Assembly: GCA_002172915.1 (NCBI GenBank) | Contig: NHBW01000006.1 | Span: 636,288 to 670,703 of the forward strand | Length of the DNA: 34,416 nucleotides | From: Hyphomonas sp. TMED17 | GTDB lineage: Bacteria; Pseudomonadota; Alphaproteobacteria; Caulobacterales; Hyphomonadaceae | Direction of reading: 5' to 3' | Part shown: positions 16,231 through 26,113 of the stretch, piece after piece | How the letters are laid out: each line of letters starts with the position of its first letter | Numbering within the stretch: the first letter of the stretch is position 1 | Program-made: the position numbers and the translations under genes | Notes under the pieces: generated by a model | The model's database searches: none | Told to the model about the DNA's origin: nothing | What the model saw: only the letters and a program-made list of their open reading frames with translations

Positions 16231-17175
16231 TCAGGACGCTATGCGATACTGCTCGATTTGTATGTCTTCCGCACCAGTATCGGCATAATTGTCGTCGATC
16301 CTGCCTTGAATGAAATCGCGCCAGGAGAAGGCGCTGTATTTCGCCGGACCATTAATCGCGAGTGGTTCGATGATTGCATTGGCCCGCGGCTGGTAGAAGA
16401 ATGGCATGCTGAAACGCTGTTTTCCATCTGGAACCGGCAGGACTCGGTGCAGTGCGGCTTTATAGAAATCGTTGCTCCAGACCTGAAGAATATCGCCAAT
16501 ATTGACGAAAATCGCGCCCGGAACAGGCGGCACATCAACCCAGCCATGCTGGCTTGAATAGGTCTGAAGGCCGCCAACCCCGTCCTGATGCAGTAAAGTC
16601 AAAGCACCGGGGTCGGTATGATGGTGTAACGCCATGTCTCCGAGCGGGGCTGCACCCTCTCGGTCATCACCACTAATTGGGTCGTGGTCGGGATAATGGT
16701 TTAGACGGGCCGAGCTGGTCGCTTTGTGTCCGAAGGCATCGGCGAGCTGATTTCTGTCGACGCCCAGGGCATCACAAAGCAGTTGCAAGACGCGTGCGGA
16801 CAAGTCCTCGCAAGCGGCGAAATAATCGGTGAGAACGGTTTTGAACACAGGTTGGTCGCTCGGCCAGTTCATTTTCGTGCGCCGCGGCGTTCCCAATGTC
16901 GCGAAATAGTCGAAGACTTCTTTCTGGTCACGCTTTTGCTTGGTCAGCTCGCGATCATAATAGCCGGTTGGATTGTCTTGGGTTCTGGCCGTTTCAAGTT
17001 TGGTTTTGCGGGGCAGCGCGAAAAATGTTTCGGCCTGTTCGGAGAGCTTTTCAAGCTTCTGGTCGAGGCTGTGGCCGATAAGCAGGAAGAAGCCGTGATC
17101 GCGGCAGGCGCGATCGATCAGTTGCAGGCTGTCTTTGGTTATGGCGAGGAGATCAATTGTCGGAACATCAGTCAT
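16231..17175 (-). CDS. Isopenicillin N synthase-like 2-oxoglutarate/Fe(II) oxygenase
   Basis: The 314-residue cytoplasmic protein shows the DIOX_N region (FFLLIGHSLD, 29-38) and the double-stranded beta-helix with Fe ligands His186 and Asp188 (HHHTDPGALTLL) and His243 (ALHRV), plus Arg254-Phe-Ser256 for the 2-oxoglutarate carboxylate. Length and motifs are those of the isopenicillin-N-synthase/gibberellin-oxidase superfamily in bacteria; substrates there are diverse and not predictable. It stands alone, and an AAGGAC sequence lies about 11 nt before the ATG. Neither an NRPS nor another beta-lactam gene is nearby, so antibiotic synthesis is not suggested. Confidence 0.9.
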   Translation of the reverse strand: MTDVPTIDLLAITKDSLQLIDRACRDHGFFLLIGHSLDQKLEKLSEQAETFFALPRKTKLETARTQDNPTGYYDRELTKQKRDQKEVFDYFATLGTPRRTKMNWPSDQPVFKTVLTDYFAACEDLSARVLQLLCDALGVDRNQLADAFGHKATSSARLNHYPDHDPISGDDREGAAPLGDMALHHHTDPGALTLLHQDGVGGLQTYSSQHGWVDVPPVPGAIFVNIGDILQVWSNDFYKAALHRVLPVPDGKQRFSMPFFYQPRANAIIEPLAINGPAKYSAFSWRDFIQGRIDDNYADTGAEDIQIEQYRIAS

Positions 17176-17799
17176 TTTCCAGAGTCCTTTTATTCAGTAT
17201 CTGCTTTTTCAGCACATCCCCAGCCCAAGAAAACGCGATTAAGCCATTTGGGCAAGACTATAAGCGTAAGGCGCATTGACAGGGCGCGAAACTGTCTGGC
17301 TGGCGGGTTGTAAAAGGGTGGATCTGTCCGGCCTCACGACTGGTGAGGCGGTGGCGCCTCAGGAGAGATCATGACCGGCCAGTCGGACATCGTGTAATCG
17401 CGTGTGACATAACAGCCAGCATGGCCTTGTCTGCAATGCAAAATATTGCAGCTCGGCGATGTCGCTCCCGTCTTGTAATCCTCTGCATATGCTCTGTTTG
17501 GCCGGCCTTTTTCGACTTTCTAGGAAGACGATTACGCAGCCTGCCTTGCGGAGCAGTCTGCCTTCGGCCATTCCTCGCTTGCAAGCCGCCGGCGCGCGAT
17601 GCCTGTGTCAAACAAGTCAGCAAACTGTTGTAATTTAGTCTCATATTTGAGATAAAATGCTAAGGTTTACGCCATTAATTAAACATATGTAATTGACTCC
17701 TATCGGACAATCGCTTGATCTCCTCACTACTATTTTCGAGTAGGCTATTATTATTTTGTAGTTTTCCCAGAAGAAGGCTAACTAACAGAGAGGTTCTTT
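17176..17799. other. Long divergent intergenic region
   Basis: This 624-nt interval separates two outward-facing genes and has no convincing gene. Visible items are: two mutually exclusive hairpins at 17331-17360; AGGAGAG (17361-17367) before an 8-codon frame MTGQSDIV (17371-17397); a small hairpin TCTCA/TGAGA at 17639-17652; CTACT/AGTAG at 17727-17743; and AT-rich sequence with TATTAT at 17746-17751 shortly before the TonB receptor. No reliable -35/-10 pair could be set. Confidence 0.5.
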
Positions 17800-20691
17800 A
17801 TGTCCAATACTAGTATCCGCCGGAGACTGATCAAGTCGACAATTATTGCCGGTTTGGCGGTTCCATTAATGGGGCAAGTCGCGTTTGCCCAGACAGATGC
17901 CGATGATGAAGCGCGTCAAGAAACAGTAACCATTACCGGTTCTCGTATTGCCAAGCAGGACTTCACGTCAAACAGCCCGATTGCGACTGTTGGTGCTCAG
18001 CAGTTCGACCTGACCAATGCGGTTAACACTGAAGGCCTGTTGAACACGCTGCCACAGACTGTTCCTGGTCTTGACCGGACGTCGAACAACCCGGGCGGCG
18101 GTCTTGCAACCGTTAACCTTCGTGGTCTCGGTTCCGGCCGGACGCTGGTTCTGGTCGACGGCAAGCGCGTCGTGCCATCAACTGGCGGCGGTACGGTTGA
18201 CATCAACAACATCCCATCTGCGCTTGTTGAGCGTGTTGAAGTTGTGACCGGTGGTGCGTCTGCTGTTTACGGTTCTGACGCTGTTGCAGGTGTTGTTAAC
18301 TTCATTCTGAAAGATGACTTCGAAGGTATCGAAGCTTCGACCAGCTATGAAATGACCGAAGAAGGTGATGCAGAGATCTTTTCCGCAAACCTGACGATGG
18401 GCGGCAACTTTGCCGACGGTCGCGGTAATGCGGTCATCAGCCTCGGCTACACTGACCGTCAGGCGCTGTTCCAAGGCGACCGTGATTTCTCGACCTTCGC
18501 TCAGTTTGACGATGGTGAAGGCGGTCTGTTTGATGGCGGTTCATCAGGTGTTCCGGAAGGTCGTCTCGGCGGTCCATTCGACTCGTCTGGCATCTTCAAC
18601 CCAGATGGCACAATCCGTGAGTTTGTTTCGTCTGGCGATGATAACGACTTCTACAACTATGCGCCTGTAAACTACATCCAGCTCCCACAAGAGCGGATCC
18701 AGTTTAACGCGAAAGCTGATTATGAGATCAATGAAAAGCTGGAAATCTACGGCTCGATGTTCATGGCGAACAACAAAGTGCCACAGCAGCTTGCTCCAAC
18801 GCCAATTTTTGAGCCACGTGGTGGATCAATTAACGTATCCTTGGACGGCAACCCATTCATTGCGCCTTCAGCACAGCAGATCATCTCTGATGCGATCGGA
18901 GCAGGTGTTGATACCGACCAAGATGGTATTGATGACGAGTATACAGCAGGTGCTTTTGGCATCCGTCGTCGCTTGGTTGAGGTCGGTCCACGTATCGCCA
19001 ATACTGACAACACCTCTTACCAGATCGAGGCTGGTGCAAGATACCAGTTGTCAGATACTTGGGATCTTGACCTGACCTTCTCCGAAGGTCGTACAAAGCA
19101 GGTTGAAACTCAGGAAGGTAACATCGATAAGAACCGTTTCTTCCAGGCGCTTTCGCTTGCCGATGCAGACAGTGACGGCAACGTTGACGTTGATGCGAAC
19201 GGTAACCCAACCTGTGCAGACGCATCAGCAAATGGTGGTCTGACAAGCTGTGTGCCGATCAACATCTATGGCTTGGGCAACATTTCTCCAGAAGCGGCAG
19301 ACTTTATCCGTACTCTGGTTGTTACAACCGCTGATTACGAAGTGACCAATTTGACAGCTGACCTGACCGGTGACACATCCGGTTGGCTCGAGCTTCCAGG
19401 CGGTCCAATCGGTCTGGCCTTTGGTGGTGAGTATCGTGAAGAAGCTTTCGCGTTCAGACCTGATCAAGCCGTTGCATCTTCAACCATTTCTGGTTTCAAC
19501 GGTGCGCCACCAGTTGCCGGTGACTTCGATGTCTATGGTATCTATGGCGAGGCTTATCTGCCATTGCTGAAAGACCATCAGTACGCTGACCTGCTCGCAT
19601 TAGAGCTGGCTTATCGTCTTGAGGACTACAGCACCGCTGGTGAAGTTGAAGCTTGGAAAGTCGCTGGTGAGTGGGCGCCAAACGATCAAATCCGTTTGCG
19701 TGCATCTTTCAACACAGCGGTTCGTGCACCATCTATCGCGGAACTGTTTGCTCCACAGGGCGAAAACTTCCCAGGTGCATCTGACCCTTGCGCAAGTGAC
19801 TTTGACGGCAACGCGGCTATTCAAGCCGTTTGTCTGGCAACCGGTGTTCCACAATCGAGCCTTGGTTCTGCCAACATCGACCTGCCATCTGGCCAGGTGC
19901 GTCAGCTCTCAGGTGGTAACCCGAACCTGTTCGAAGAAGAAGCTGAAACGCTTACGGTCGGCTTTGTTGCTAGTCCAGATTTCATCGAAGGTCTGACCTT
20001 CTCTGTTGATTATTTCGACATTGAAATCGAAGACGTTATCTCTGACTTTGGTGGTGGTGCGAACAATGTCATCACGACATGTTACACCGACACGGAGCTG
20101 GGTGGCGCAGGCTCACAATTCTGTAACGCGATCACACGTGGCGGCGATGGCCTGATCACAGAAGTGTCCGTGACATCACAGAACGTTGCTTCTCTGACAC
20201 TGAACGGCTTGGATGTGAATGCTCAGTATTCTTACGATCTGGGTGAGTATGGTGACGTTGCGTTCGATTTCGTTGCAACAATCACTGACGAGTCGACACT
20301 GGTTCCATTCGCAGGCGGCACGCCAATCACTTGTGCCGGCGAGTATGGTGGCGATTGTGGTACACCACTGCCAGAGTATAAGCACCGGATGACGGCGCTT
20401 TGGGCAAAAGGTGACTTCAGTGCCCAGCTTCTGTGGCGTCACATTGGTGAATCTGCAGACGATGGCGGTCTCGGCGTTGTCGCGACTGATGAGCTTGACA
20501 GCTTCGATTACTTCGACGTTTCAGGTTCTTATCAGGTCAACGACACTCTGACCCTGACCGGTGGTATCGACAACCTGTTCGACGAGCGCCCACCAATCCT
20601 GGGTGACAACCAAGAGCAGGCGAACACCTTCCCAGCACTGTATGACGTCTTCGGCCGGACATACTTCCTGCGGGCAACTGCACGCTTCTAG
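17800..20691 (+). CDS. TonB-dependent outer-membrane receptor, probably highly expressed
   Basis: The 963-residue protein has a signal peptide ending VAFA (30), a TonB-box-like ETVTITG (41-47), a plug domain (about 60-190; SGRTLVLVDGKRVVPS, VERVEVVTGGASAVYGSDA) and a barrel ending in RATARF. This subtype (plug with LxxLGxGRTLVLVDG) is abundant in sphingomonads and Caulobacterales and is tied to uptake of organic nutrients, but the substrate is unknown. Two acidic DxDxDxxxD-like loops (near 370 and 450) could bind calcium. Codon choice differs from the neighbours: in 18541-18870 I count eight CCA, two CCT and one CCG for Pro, and Asn is almost always AAC. This indicates strong expression or a different origin. 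GAGAGG lies before the ATG, and a strong terminator follows. Confidence 0.95.
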   Translation: MSNTSIRRRLIKSTIIAGLAVPLMGQVAFAQTDADDEARQETVTITGSRIAKQDFTSNSPIATVGAQQFDLTNAVNTEGLLNTLPQTVPGLDRTSNNPGGGLATVNLRGLGSGRTLVLVDGKRVVPSTGGGTVDINNIPSALVERVEVVTGGASAVYGSDAVAGVVNFILKDDFEGIEASTSYEMTEEGDAEIFSANLTMGGNFADGRGNAVISLGYTDRQALFQGDRDFSTFAQFDDGEGGLFDGGSSGVPEGRLGGPFDSSGIFNPDGTIREFVSSGDDNDFYNYAPVNYIQLPQERIQFNAKADYEINEKLEIYGSMFMANNKVPQQLAPTPIFEPRGGSINVSLDGNPFIAPSAQQIISDAIGAGVDTDQDGIDDEYTAGAFGIRRRLVEVGPRIANTDNTSYQIEAGARYQLSDTWDLDLTFSEGRTKQVETQEGNIDKNRFFQALSLADADSDGNVDVDANGNPTCADASANGGLTSCVPINIYGLGNISPEAADFIRTLVVTTADYEVTNLTADLTGDTSGWLELPGGPIGLAFGGEYREEAFAFRPDQAVASSTISGFNGAPPVAGDFDVYGIYGEAYLPLLKDHQYADLLALELAYRLEDYSTAGEVEAWKVAGEWAPNDQIRLRASFNTAVRAPSIAELFAPQGENFPGASDPCASDFDGNAAIQAVCLATGVPQSSLGSANIDLPSGQVRQLSGGNPNLFEEEAETLTVGFVASPDFIEGLTFSVDYFDIEIEDVISDFGGGANNVITTCYTDTELGGAGSQFCNAITRGGDGLITEVSVTSQNVASLTLNGLDVNAQYSYDLGEYGDVAFDFVATITDESTLVPFAGGTPITCAGEYGGDCGTPLPEYKHRMTALWAKGDFSAQLLWRHIGESADDGGLGVVATDELDSFDYFDVSGSYQVNDTLTLTGGIDNLFDERPPILGDNQEQANTFPALYDVFGRTYFLRATARF

Positions 20692-20717
20692 CGCTCAGTT
20701 GACTTGAATTGAATAGG

Positions 20718-20749
20718 ACAGGCCCTCCTATGGAGGGCCTGTTTTTTTT
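20718..20749 (+). terminator. Strong rho-independent terminator of the second TonB receptor gene
   Basis: ACAGGCCCTCC (20718-20728) and GGAGGGCCTGT (20732-20742) form a perfect 11-bp stem with a 3-nt TAT loop, followed by a run of T to 20749. Strength matches a highly expressed gene. The following 290 nt to the minus-strand gene contain nothing I recognise. Confidence 0.95.
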
Positions 20750-21037
20750 GCGCAGACTCTATAATGAGCAACGCATTAAGACCGGAAGTCGTTACTTTTG
20801 TTGCATGTTTCAGAGCCAGTTGCCGGCAACAGCTCCAGCGGCGCCGAGCCATATTTGCGGCGTTATCACGTCCCGGCCGGCATGTTTCAGAGAGATAAGG
20901 CAAGAGCGTATCAAGCCATATGTGTCGCCACCATATTGCGTGTTCGGTGATCAGGGTGCCCGACGAAGATATGCCCCCTGACGCCTGATGCCTGTGTCGT
21001 GTCGGTTATCTTAACAATCCGCGAGGGCCGGATCAGA

Positions 21038-22717
21038 TCAGGCCGGCAGCAGATCAAATGGCGCGGTAATCCGCTCGCCATCATCCGCGATCGGGCGTGT
21101 GCCATGCCACATGAAGGACGGAAACAGAACAAGTCGTCCCGGTCTTGGCGCAATCGTTTTTAGCGGTGTAAGCGCGTCACTTCCGGTTTGGTAGGGCGGT
21201 ACCCCGAAGTCGATCCAGCCGGCTTTGTCGGGCGCGGTGTCAATACCGTCAGGCACAGCGACATAATAGGCCGAGCTAATCCAGCCGGCCGGATGAACAT
21301 GGGATTCATGATAGCCGCGGCCGTTTAGTTTGACTGACCACATGCCGGCAAATCGGTAATCATGCTGGTTTCTAGCGCTGGTCGGGTGGTCGTTATCGGT
21401 TCCGATGGCATCGAGGTAGGCCCGGATCGGGCCATCAAGGGCGGCACGGTAAGCTGTAATGACAGGATGCTCACTGTCTAAAAGATCGCGCGTTGTCTGG
21501 GTGCCACGCCGCAGGGACTGATTGAGCGGTCGTGCAGCCAGCGGGTGCCATTCTTTGAGAAGCTTTACAAAGTCCGTATTGAAGGCGTCGAGACTATCAT
21601 AGCCCGGTGGGGTCTCGATATCATAAGCCCTGATAAAACGCTCAACCTCAAGCAGGCCGGATGGCGATTGCTGCAATCGATCAGCGACGGTTTCATGTGC
21701 GATCCAGTGCTGGGCTTCTGGCTCTTTCCGCCGCAGCGGTGCCAGCGATTTGTATGCAGCATCGCTGTCTGCGGTCATGAGCTGGGATACAATAAGGGCG
21801 TCCGATGCTGTCCGGTTGTCCGGCGACAGTTTAAGCGCTTGCCGGGCTGCCTGATGGGCCGTCCCGGCGTCGCCCGCCAGTCGCGCCAGCATGGATTTCA
21901 GTATCCAGCCTTCGCCGCTCGGTGTGGTCGTCGCGAATGTCTCGGCCCAGAGCGCATCAGCCCGTGTCAGATCTCCGGTTTCCAGGATCAGATTGATACA
22001 GGTCAGTCGCAGACCCTCGGGTGCGGTTTCGATAAGCCTGTCGAACCCGGCCTGGTCGCCGCGCATCCAGTAGAGATTAGCGAGGTTCCGGAGCGTGTCG
22101 GCATCGTTCAGACGGCTATGGGCGTTTTCGAACAATCTTTGTGCGGCGTCTAATTGGTTAAGTGCGAGATAGGCCCGTGCCAGCATAAACGCGATTTCTG
22201 GCGCGTCTTTTTCTTGTAAGAGGGGTTCGTAGATTTTAACGGCCTGTTCGACCTGACCGGTTTCGAAATAAGCTGTTGCCAGACCATACCGTCCGGTCGG
22301 GCTTTGTGGGGATTGAGCCAGCACTATTTGCCATGCATCGATGGCCGCAGCCCAGTCAGAGCTGGCAGCGCAGATTTTAGCGAGGCCGATACGGGCGCCC
22401 AGCAGGGTGGGTGTAATTGATAATGCCTGCTTGAAATAGGTTTCGGCCTGGCGGGCGCGACCTCTTTCGAGTTCAAAATGCCCGCGATTATTCGCGATAT
22501 TTGATGCATTTGGTGCGAGCGCTGCGGCTTTCTTGAAGAGTTTTGCCGCAAGCTCGGTTTTGCCGAGTTTTTGCGCGCTAAGCGCTGCCAAATGTTGCGC
22601 GTCGGGATGCTTCACATTTTGCAGATATTTGAGTGCCTGATCATATTGCCCGGTTTGAAATGCCCCGGTGCCATACTTGTAAGCTTCTGATGGGGACATG
22701 GATGGTCTCGATGACAT
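21038..22717 (-). CDS. TPR protein with C-terminal 2-oxoglutarate/Fe(II) oxygenase domain
   Basis: The 559-residue protein begins with about ten tetratricopeptide-like helix pairs (residues 8-345; for example YDQALKYLQNV, AETYFKQALSITP) and ends with a putative 2OG-Fe(II) oxygenase domain (about 400-559). There, H473 and H475 in ESHVHPAGW, H538 in FMWHGTRP and Arg549 in GERI fit iron and 2-oxoglutarate binding. No signal peptide is visible, so it is likely cytoplasmic. The fusion suggests the repeats dock a protein or peptide substrate, which is inference. The gene converges on the receptor and is divergent from the methyltransferase gene (77 nt). A second in-frame ATG lies at 22699; neither start has a clear ribosome site. 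Confidence 0.88.
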   Translation of the reverse strand: MSSRPSMSPSEAYKYGTGAFQTGQYDQALKYLQNVKHPDAQHLAALSAQKLGKTELAAKLFKKAAALAPNASNIANNRGHFELERGRARQAETYFKQALSITPTLLGARIGLAKICAASSDWAAAIDAWQIVLAQSPQSPTGRYGLATAYFETGQVEQAVKIYEPLLQEKDAPEIAFMLARAYLALNQLDAAQRLFENAHSRLNDADTLRNLANLYWMRGDQAGFDRLIETAPEGLRLTCINLILETGDLTRADALWAETFATTTPSGEGWILKSMLARLAGDAGTAHQAARQALKLSPDNRTASDALIVSQLMTADSDAAYKSLAPLRRKEPEAQHWIAHETVADRLQQSPSGLLEVERFIRAYDIETPPGYDSLDAFNTDFVKLLKEWHPLAARPLNQSLRRGTQTTRDLLDSEHPVITAYRAALDGPIRAYLDAIGTDNDHPTSARNQHDYRFAGMWSVKLNGRGYHESHVHPAGWISSAYYVAVPDGIDTAPDKAGWIDFGVPPYQTGSDALTPLKTIAPRPGRLVLFPSFMWHGTRPIADDGERITAPFDLLPA

Positions 22718-22794
22718 GGCTTGGTGGTCATGCTATTGGAGCAGCAAAGGTGGCAGATTAGATTCTTCAGTGAACTATATCGAGATGGGACACA

Positions 22795-23733
22795 ATGACA
22801 AATCCGGATTCTAATCAGGCTGACTGGAGCAATTACTGGCAGGGTCGCGCCGCCGGGAAAACCGGAGAAGTCTTTGCCGGCGTTGGTGTTGAAACCAGTG
22901 ACGAGCTCCACCAGCACTGGCGTGACGTGTTTGCCAATTGCGCTGACGGGACGGTTCTTGATCTTGCCTGCGGTGCTGGCTCGGTTATTCGCCACGCGGC
23001 AGCGGCAGGACTAGCGGACCTGATTGGACTGGATATTTCACCGGCAGCGATTGCGGCGACACGACAAAGCTGTCCGGATCTTCTCGGGCTTGTGGCCAGC
23101 GCCGATGTGCTGCCGCTGGCTGATGCATCGGTTAGCATGGTTGCGAGCCAGTTCGGGTTTGAATATGCCGACCGGAAACGGGCTGCTCGCGAAGTCCACC
23201 GCGTGCTTAAACCGGGTGGGCGGTTCTCTGCAATTGTTCACTTAAAAAATGGTGCGATTGATCGGGAGTGTCGCGGCCATCTTGCGCGGTTGGAGGCGAT
23301 TACACAAAGCGCCTTCTTGCCTGCAGCGCGGACGGTTTTTTCGACCGTATTCGCTTTCGAACGTGACCCATCCGGCGCGCATCGCGCAGCGATGGATGCC
23401 GCACTGGGCGCGCTTGCAGCAGCGCAGGAGGCGCTGGCACCGGAAGTCCGGGCTGGTGGACTGGCTGCACATTTGCAGGCTGGCGCCGGACAGCTGTTCG
23501 AACGCCGCCGTTCCTATCTGGAGTCAGATATTTTGAAGTGGCTGGATGATATGGAGGGCGAGATGGTCGCCTATCGCGGGCGGATGAATGGCATGCTGGG
23601 AGCCGCAATTGACCGTGATGAGGGCGAGAGTCTTTTGAAGGCCATTGCTCCGGATGGCAAAATCGAATGTCATGAATTTCATTTGGCCGGTCGGGCAGCG
23701 GCCTGGCGCATGAGCGCTGCGCCCCGTTCCTAG
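22795..23733 (+). CDS. Class I SAM-dependent methyltransferase
   Basis: A 312-residue cytoplasmic protein with a methyltransferase type 11 domain: motif I VLDLACGAGS (54-63), the acidic residue ending motif II (GLD, Asp80), DVLPLADASVSMVASQFGFEY (motif IV region) and HRVLKPGGRF (motif V/VI). The C-terminal 120 residues are Ala-rich helices with a charged DDMEGEMV stretch and could shape a substrate pocket. Substrate is unknown. Its promoter must lie in the 77 nt shared with the divergent TPR-oxygenase gene. Overall, this is a family-level call without a pathway. Confidence 0.88.
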   Translation: MTNPDSNQADWSNYWQGRAAGKTGEVFAGVGVETSDELHQHWRDVFANCADGTVLDLACGAGSVIRHAAAAGLADLIGLDISPAAIAATRQSCPDLLGLVASADVLPLADASVSMVASQFGFEYADRKRAAREVHRVLKPGGRFSAIVHLKNGAIDRECRGHLARLEAITQSAFLPAARTVFSTVFAFERDPSGAHRAAMDAALGALAAAQEALAPEVRAGGLAAHLQAGAGQLFERRRSYLESDILKWLDDMEGEMVAYRGRMNGMLGAAIDRDEGESLLKAIAPDGKIECHEFHLAGRAAAWRMSAAPRS

Positions 23734-23976
23734 ATGGTTGCTGCACTAGGTTGGGCTTTCTCTGTTGTGTTCCGCAATCAGCCGCACGTTTAAGGGATGT
23801 TTGGCGATTTACAATTTTGGTGCTAGGAGACCGGTAATTTCGGCCCTTAGCTATCGGGAACAGGCGCGGGATTGTCGCGATAAGGGCGCCGGTGTCATCC
23901 CGATTGCGCACAATCATTTGCCTTTTCACTTTATTGCAATCCTGATAGCGGCGCAAAAAATCAGGAGTTTTGCAAC

Positions 23977-25914
23977 GTGTTTCAGAAGACAATACTTTTG
24001 CTCGCCAGCGTCTTGCTATCGGACCTAGCCGCCCAAACCGATGAGCTTGTCGCGCCGGCGAGCGAGATCAGCCGCACCAGTCAGGGCAGTCTTGTAATGG
24101 AGGGAATCCCAGACATTCCCCTAGAGGTCAGCGCCCTTCGGCGGCAATACTCGAATTTTCGCGGGCATGGCTTTCTCGACTGGACCGCGGGCGGCCTTTT
24201 AATCAGCACGCGTTTTGGTGAGGTTTCACAAATTCACCAGATTGACCGGCCGTTAGGGATGCGGCGCCAGCTTACATTTTATGATGAGCCGGTTGGTGGG
24301 GCATTCGCTGATCCAGACGGAGACGGCTTCGTTTTTATCAAGGATACCGGTGGCGACGAATTTTATCAGGGTTTTTATTTTGATATCGAAACTGGCAACG
24401 TAAATCAGTTTACCGCACCGGGTTCACGGAATGGTTCATTTGTCTGGAGCGATGATGGCGAGCAGGTGGCTTGGTACCAGGCCACCGATGGTGATCCCAA
24501 TTATGATATTTTTGTCGGAGATCCAGAGCGACCATCATCTGCCAGACTTATTTATGAAGGGCAGGGGGCACTGGTACCAATTGATTTCTCGTCGGACGGG
24601 CGCAAACTTGCATTGCAGCAATACATTTCGATCACCAAAAGCCGGATCTTTATTCTAGATGTCGAAACCGGTGATCACACGGAATTTAATGCCGCCGATG
24701 ATGTTGCTTATTCCGGGGCCGTTTTACTCGCGACCGGCGACGTTTTGACTGCCACGGACAAGAATTCGGAGTTTACCAATCTTGTACGCTATGATGGCGA
24801 AACAGGCGCGGTCAGGAATTATACCGCCGCTATTGATTGGGATGTTGAGAGCTGGGACGTTTCGGCCGATGAAAAGCTGGCTGTTTTTACGGTCAATGAA
24901 GGTGGCCTCGGTTCGATCCGCCTGCTGGATCTCGAGACTGGTGATATTCGTATGGGACCGGAATTGCCGGTCGGAATCGCATCCGGTACAATTATTCATC
25001 CTGATGGAAAACAGGTCGGTTTTACATTTAATAGTGCGACCAATCCTTATGATGTCTGGAGTTTTGATATTTCCTCGCTGGAACTGACCCGTTGGTCCGA
25101 GGCCGAGACCGGCGGCCTGAACGTCAATGACTTTATTGCGCCGGAATTATTCGATTATCCAAACTATGATGGCGATGACATTCCGGCCTTTATTTATCGT
25201 CCTGAGGGCGAGGGACCGTTTCCAACCATTATTTCAATCCATGGCGGGCCAGAGGCTCAATCACGACCGCGATTTTCGTCGCCTTATCAATACTGGGTCA
25301 ATGAACTTGGCATCGCCGTCATTGTTCCGAATGTCCGGGGATCTTCAGGCTATGGCAAAACCTATGTGTCTCTGGATAATGGCCTGAACCGTAAAAAATC
25401 GGTGGAAGACATTGGCTCCCTGCTGGACTGGGTTGAAACGCAGGCCGATCTCGATGCCGGGCGGGTTGTTGTTTTTGGCGGCTCTTATGGCGGATATATG
25501 GTTCTGGCGTCAATGATCGATTATGCCGATCGCCTTGCTGGCGGGGTCGATATTGTTGGTATTTCCGATTTTACGACCTTTCTAAATAACACCAAGGGCT
25601 ATAGGCGTGACCTTCGACGGGCCGAATATGGCGACGAACGTGATCCCGAAATTGCAGCCTTTTTTGACGAGATCAGTCCGCTCAGGAATGCCGCAGCGAT
25701 TAATAAGCCTCTCTTTATCATTCAGGGCTATAATGATCCACGCGTCCCATATACCGAGGCCGAACAGATATTGGAGGCGTTACGGGCGAATGATACGACG
25801 GCCTGGTTTCTCATGGCGATGGATGAAGGGCACGGGTTCCGTAAAAAATCTAATCGCGACTTTCAGGTTGATGCCGAAACGCTGTTTCTGAAAGAGGTTC
25901 TCGGTCTCGACTGA
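23977..25914 (+). CDS. S9 family serine peptidase (prolyl oligopeptidase/acylaminoacyl-peptidase type), exported
   Basis: The 645-residue product has an N-terminal signal sequence (LLLASVLLSDLAAQ), a beta-propeller region (about 60-390) with repeated SxDG and GD motifs, and an alpha/beta-hydrolase domain (about 400-645). The catalytic triad is Ser503 (GGSYGGYM), Asp587 (GYNDPRVP) and His619 (DEGHGF). Family members cleave short peptides after Pro, or release acyl amino acids. Start is GTG with AGGAG (23963-23967) at 9 nt. It stands alone, but could process peptides brought near the cell surface; a link to the TonB receptor is speculative. Confidence 0.93.
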   Translation: MFQKTILLLASVLLSDLAAQTDELVAPASEISRTSQGSLVMEGIPDIPLEVSALRRQYSNFRGHGFLDWTAGGLLISTRFGEVSQIHQIDRPLGMRRQLTFYDEPVGGAFADPDGDGFVFIKDTGGDEFYQGFYFDIETGNVNQFTAPGSRNGSFVWSDDGEQVAWYQATDGDPNYDIFVGDPERPSSARLIYEGQGALVPIDFSSDGRKLALQQYISITKSRIFILDVETGDHTEFNAADDVAYSGAVLLATGDVLTATDKNSEFTNLVRYDGETGAVRNYTAAIDWDVESWDVSADEKLAVFTVNEGGLGSIRLLDLETGDIRMGPELPVGIASGTIIHPDGKQVGFTFNSATNPYDVWSFDISSLELTRWSEAETGGLNVNDFIAPELFDYPNYDGDDIPAFIYRPEGEGPFPTIISIHGGPEAQSRPRFSSPYQYWVNELGIAVIVPNVRGSSGYGKTYVSLDNGLNRKKSVEDIGSLLDWVETQADLDAGRVVVFGGSYGGYMVLASMIDYADRLAGGVDIVGISDFTTFLNNTKGYRRDLRRAEYGDERDPEIAAFFDEISPLRNAAAINKPLFIIQGYNDPRVPYTEAEQILEALRANDTTAWFLMAMDEGHGFRKKSNRDFQVDAETLFLKEVLGLD

Positions 25915-25927
25915 TACAGCCCAGCGA

Positions 25928-25957
25928 CCTCTGCGCTTCAATTATCGATCGCAGAGG
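25928..25957. repeat. Inverted repeat between convergent genes
   Basis: CCTCTGCG (25928-25935) and CGCAGAGG (25950-25957) are exact reverse complements with a 14-nt loop, 14 nt after the S9 peptidase stop. No T run follows on either strand. It may be a transcript-stabilising or rho-assisted terminator structure. Confidence 0.5.
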
Positions 25958-26113
25958 CGGGATTGATCAAGTCATAGAACCGTCTCGGGATAATGCGGCG
26001 AGACAGTCAGTGAAACACAGCGTGCGGCAATGGCGTGCTGTGACCACGATGTTTTGCGGCGGGCCGTGTCGCTGGCATCGCTTGTAAGCGGTGAGGCGAC
26101 CTATGCGACGCTT

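Noticed and set aside
16231-17175. A beta-lactam biosynthesis gene
   Set aside because: The fold is isopenicillin-N-synthase-like, but no NRPS or other pathway gene is present and the superfamily is functionally broad.
16726-17313. 195-codon plus-strand frame opposite the IPNS-like gene
   Set aside because: Antisense to an intact oxygenase with all Fe ligands.
21545-22153. 202-codon plus-strand frame opposite the TPR-oxygenase gene
   Set aside because: Antisense to well-supported tetratricopeptide repeats; composition is that of a shadow.
23300-23992. 230-codon minus-strand frame opposite the methyltransferase gene
   Set aside because: Pro- and Arg-rich translation typical of the antisense of a GC-biased gene; no motif.
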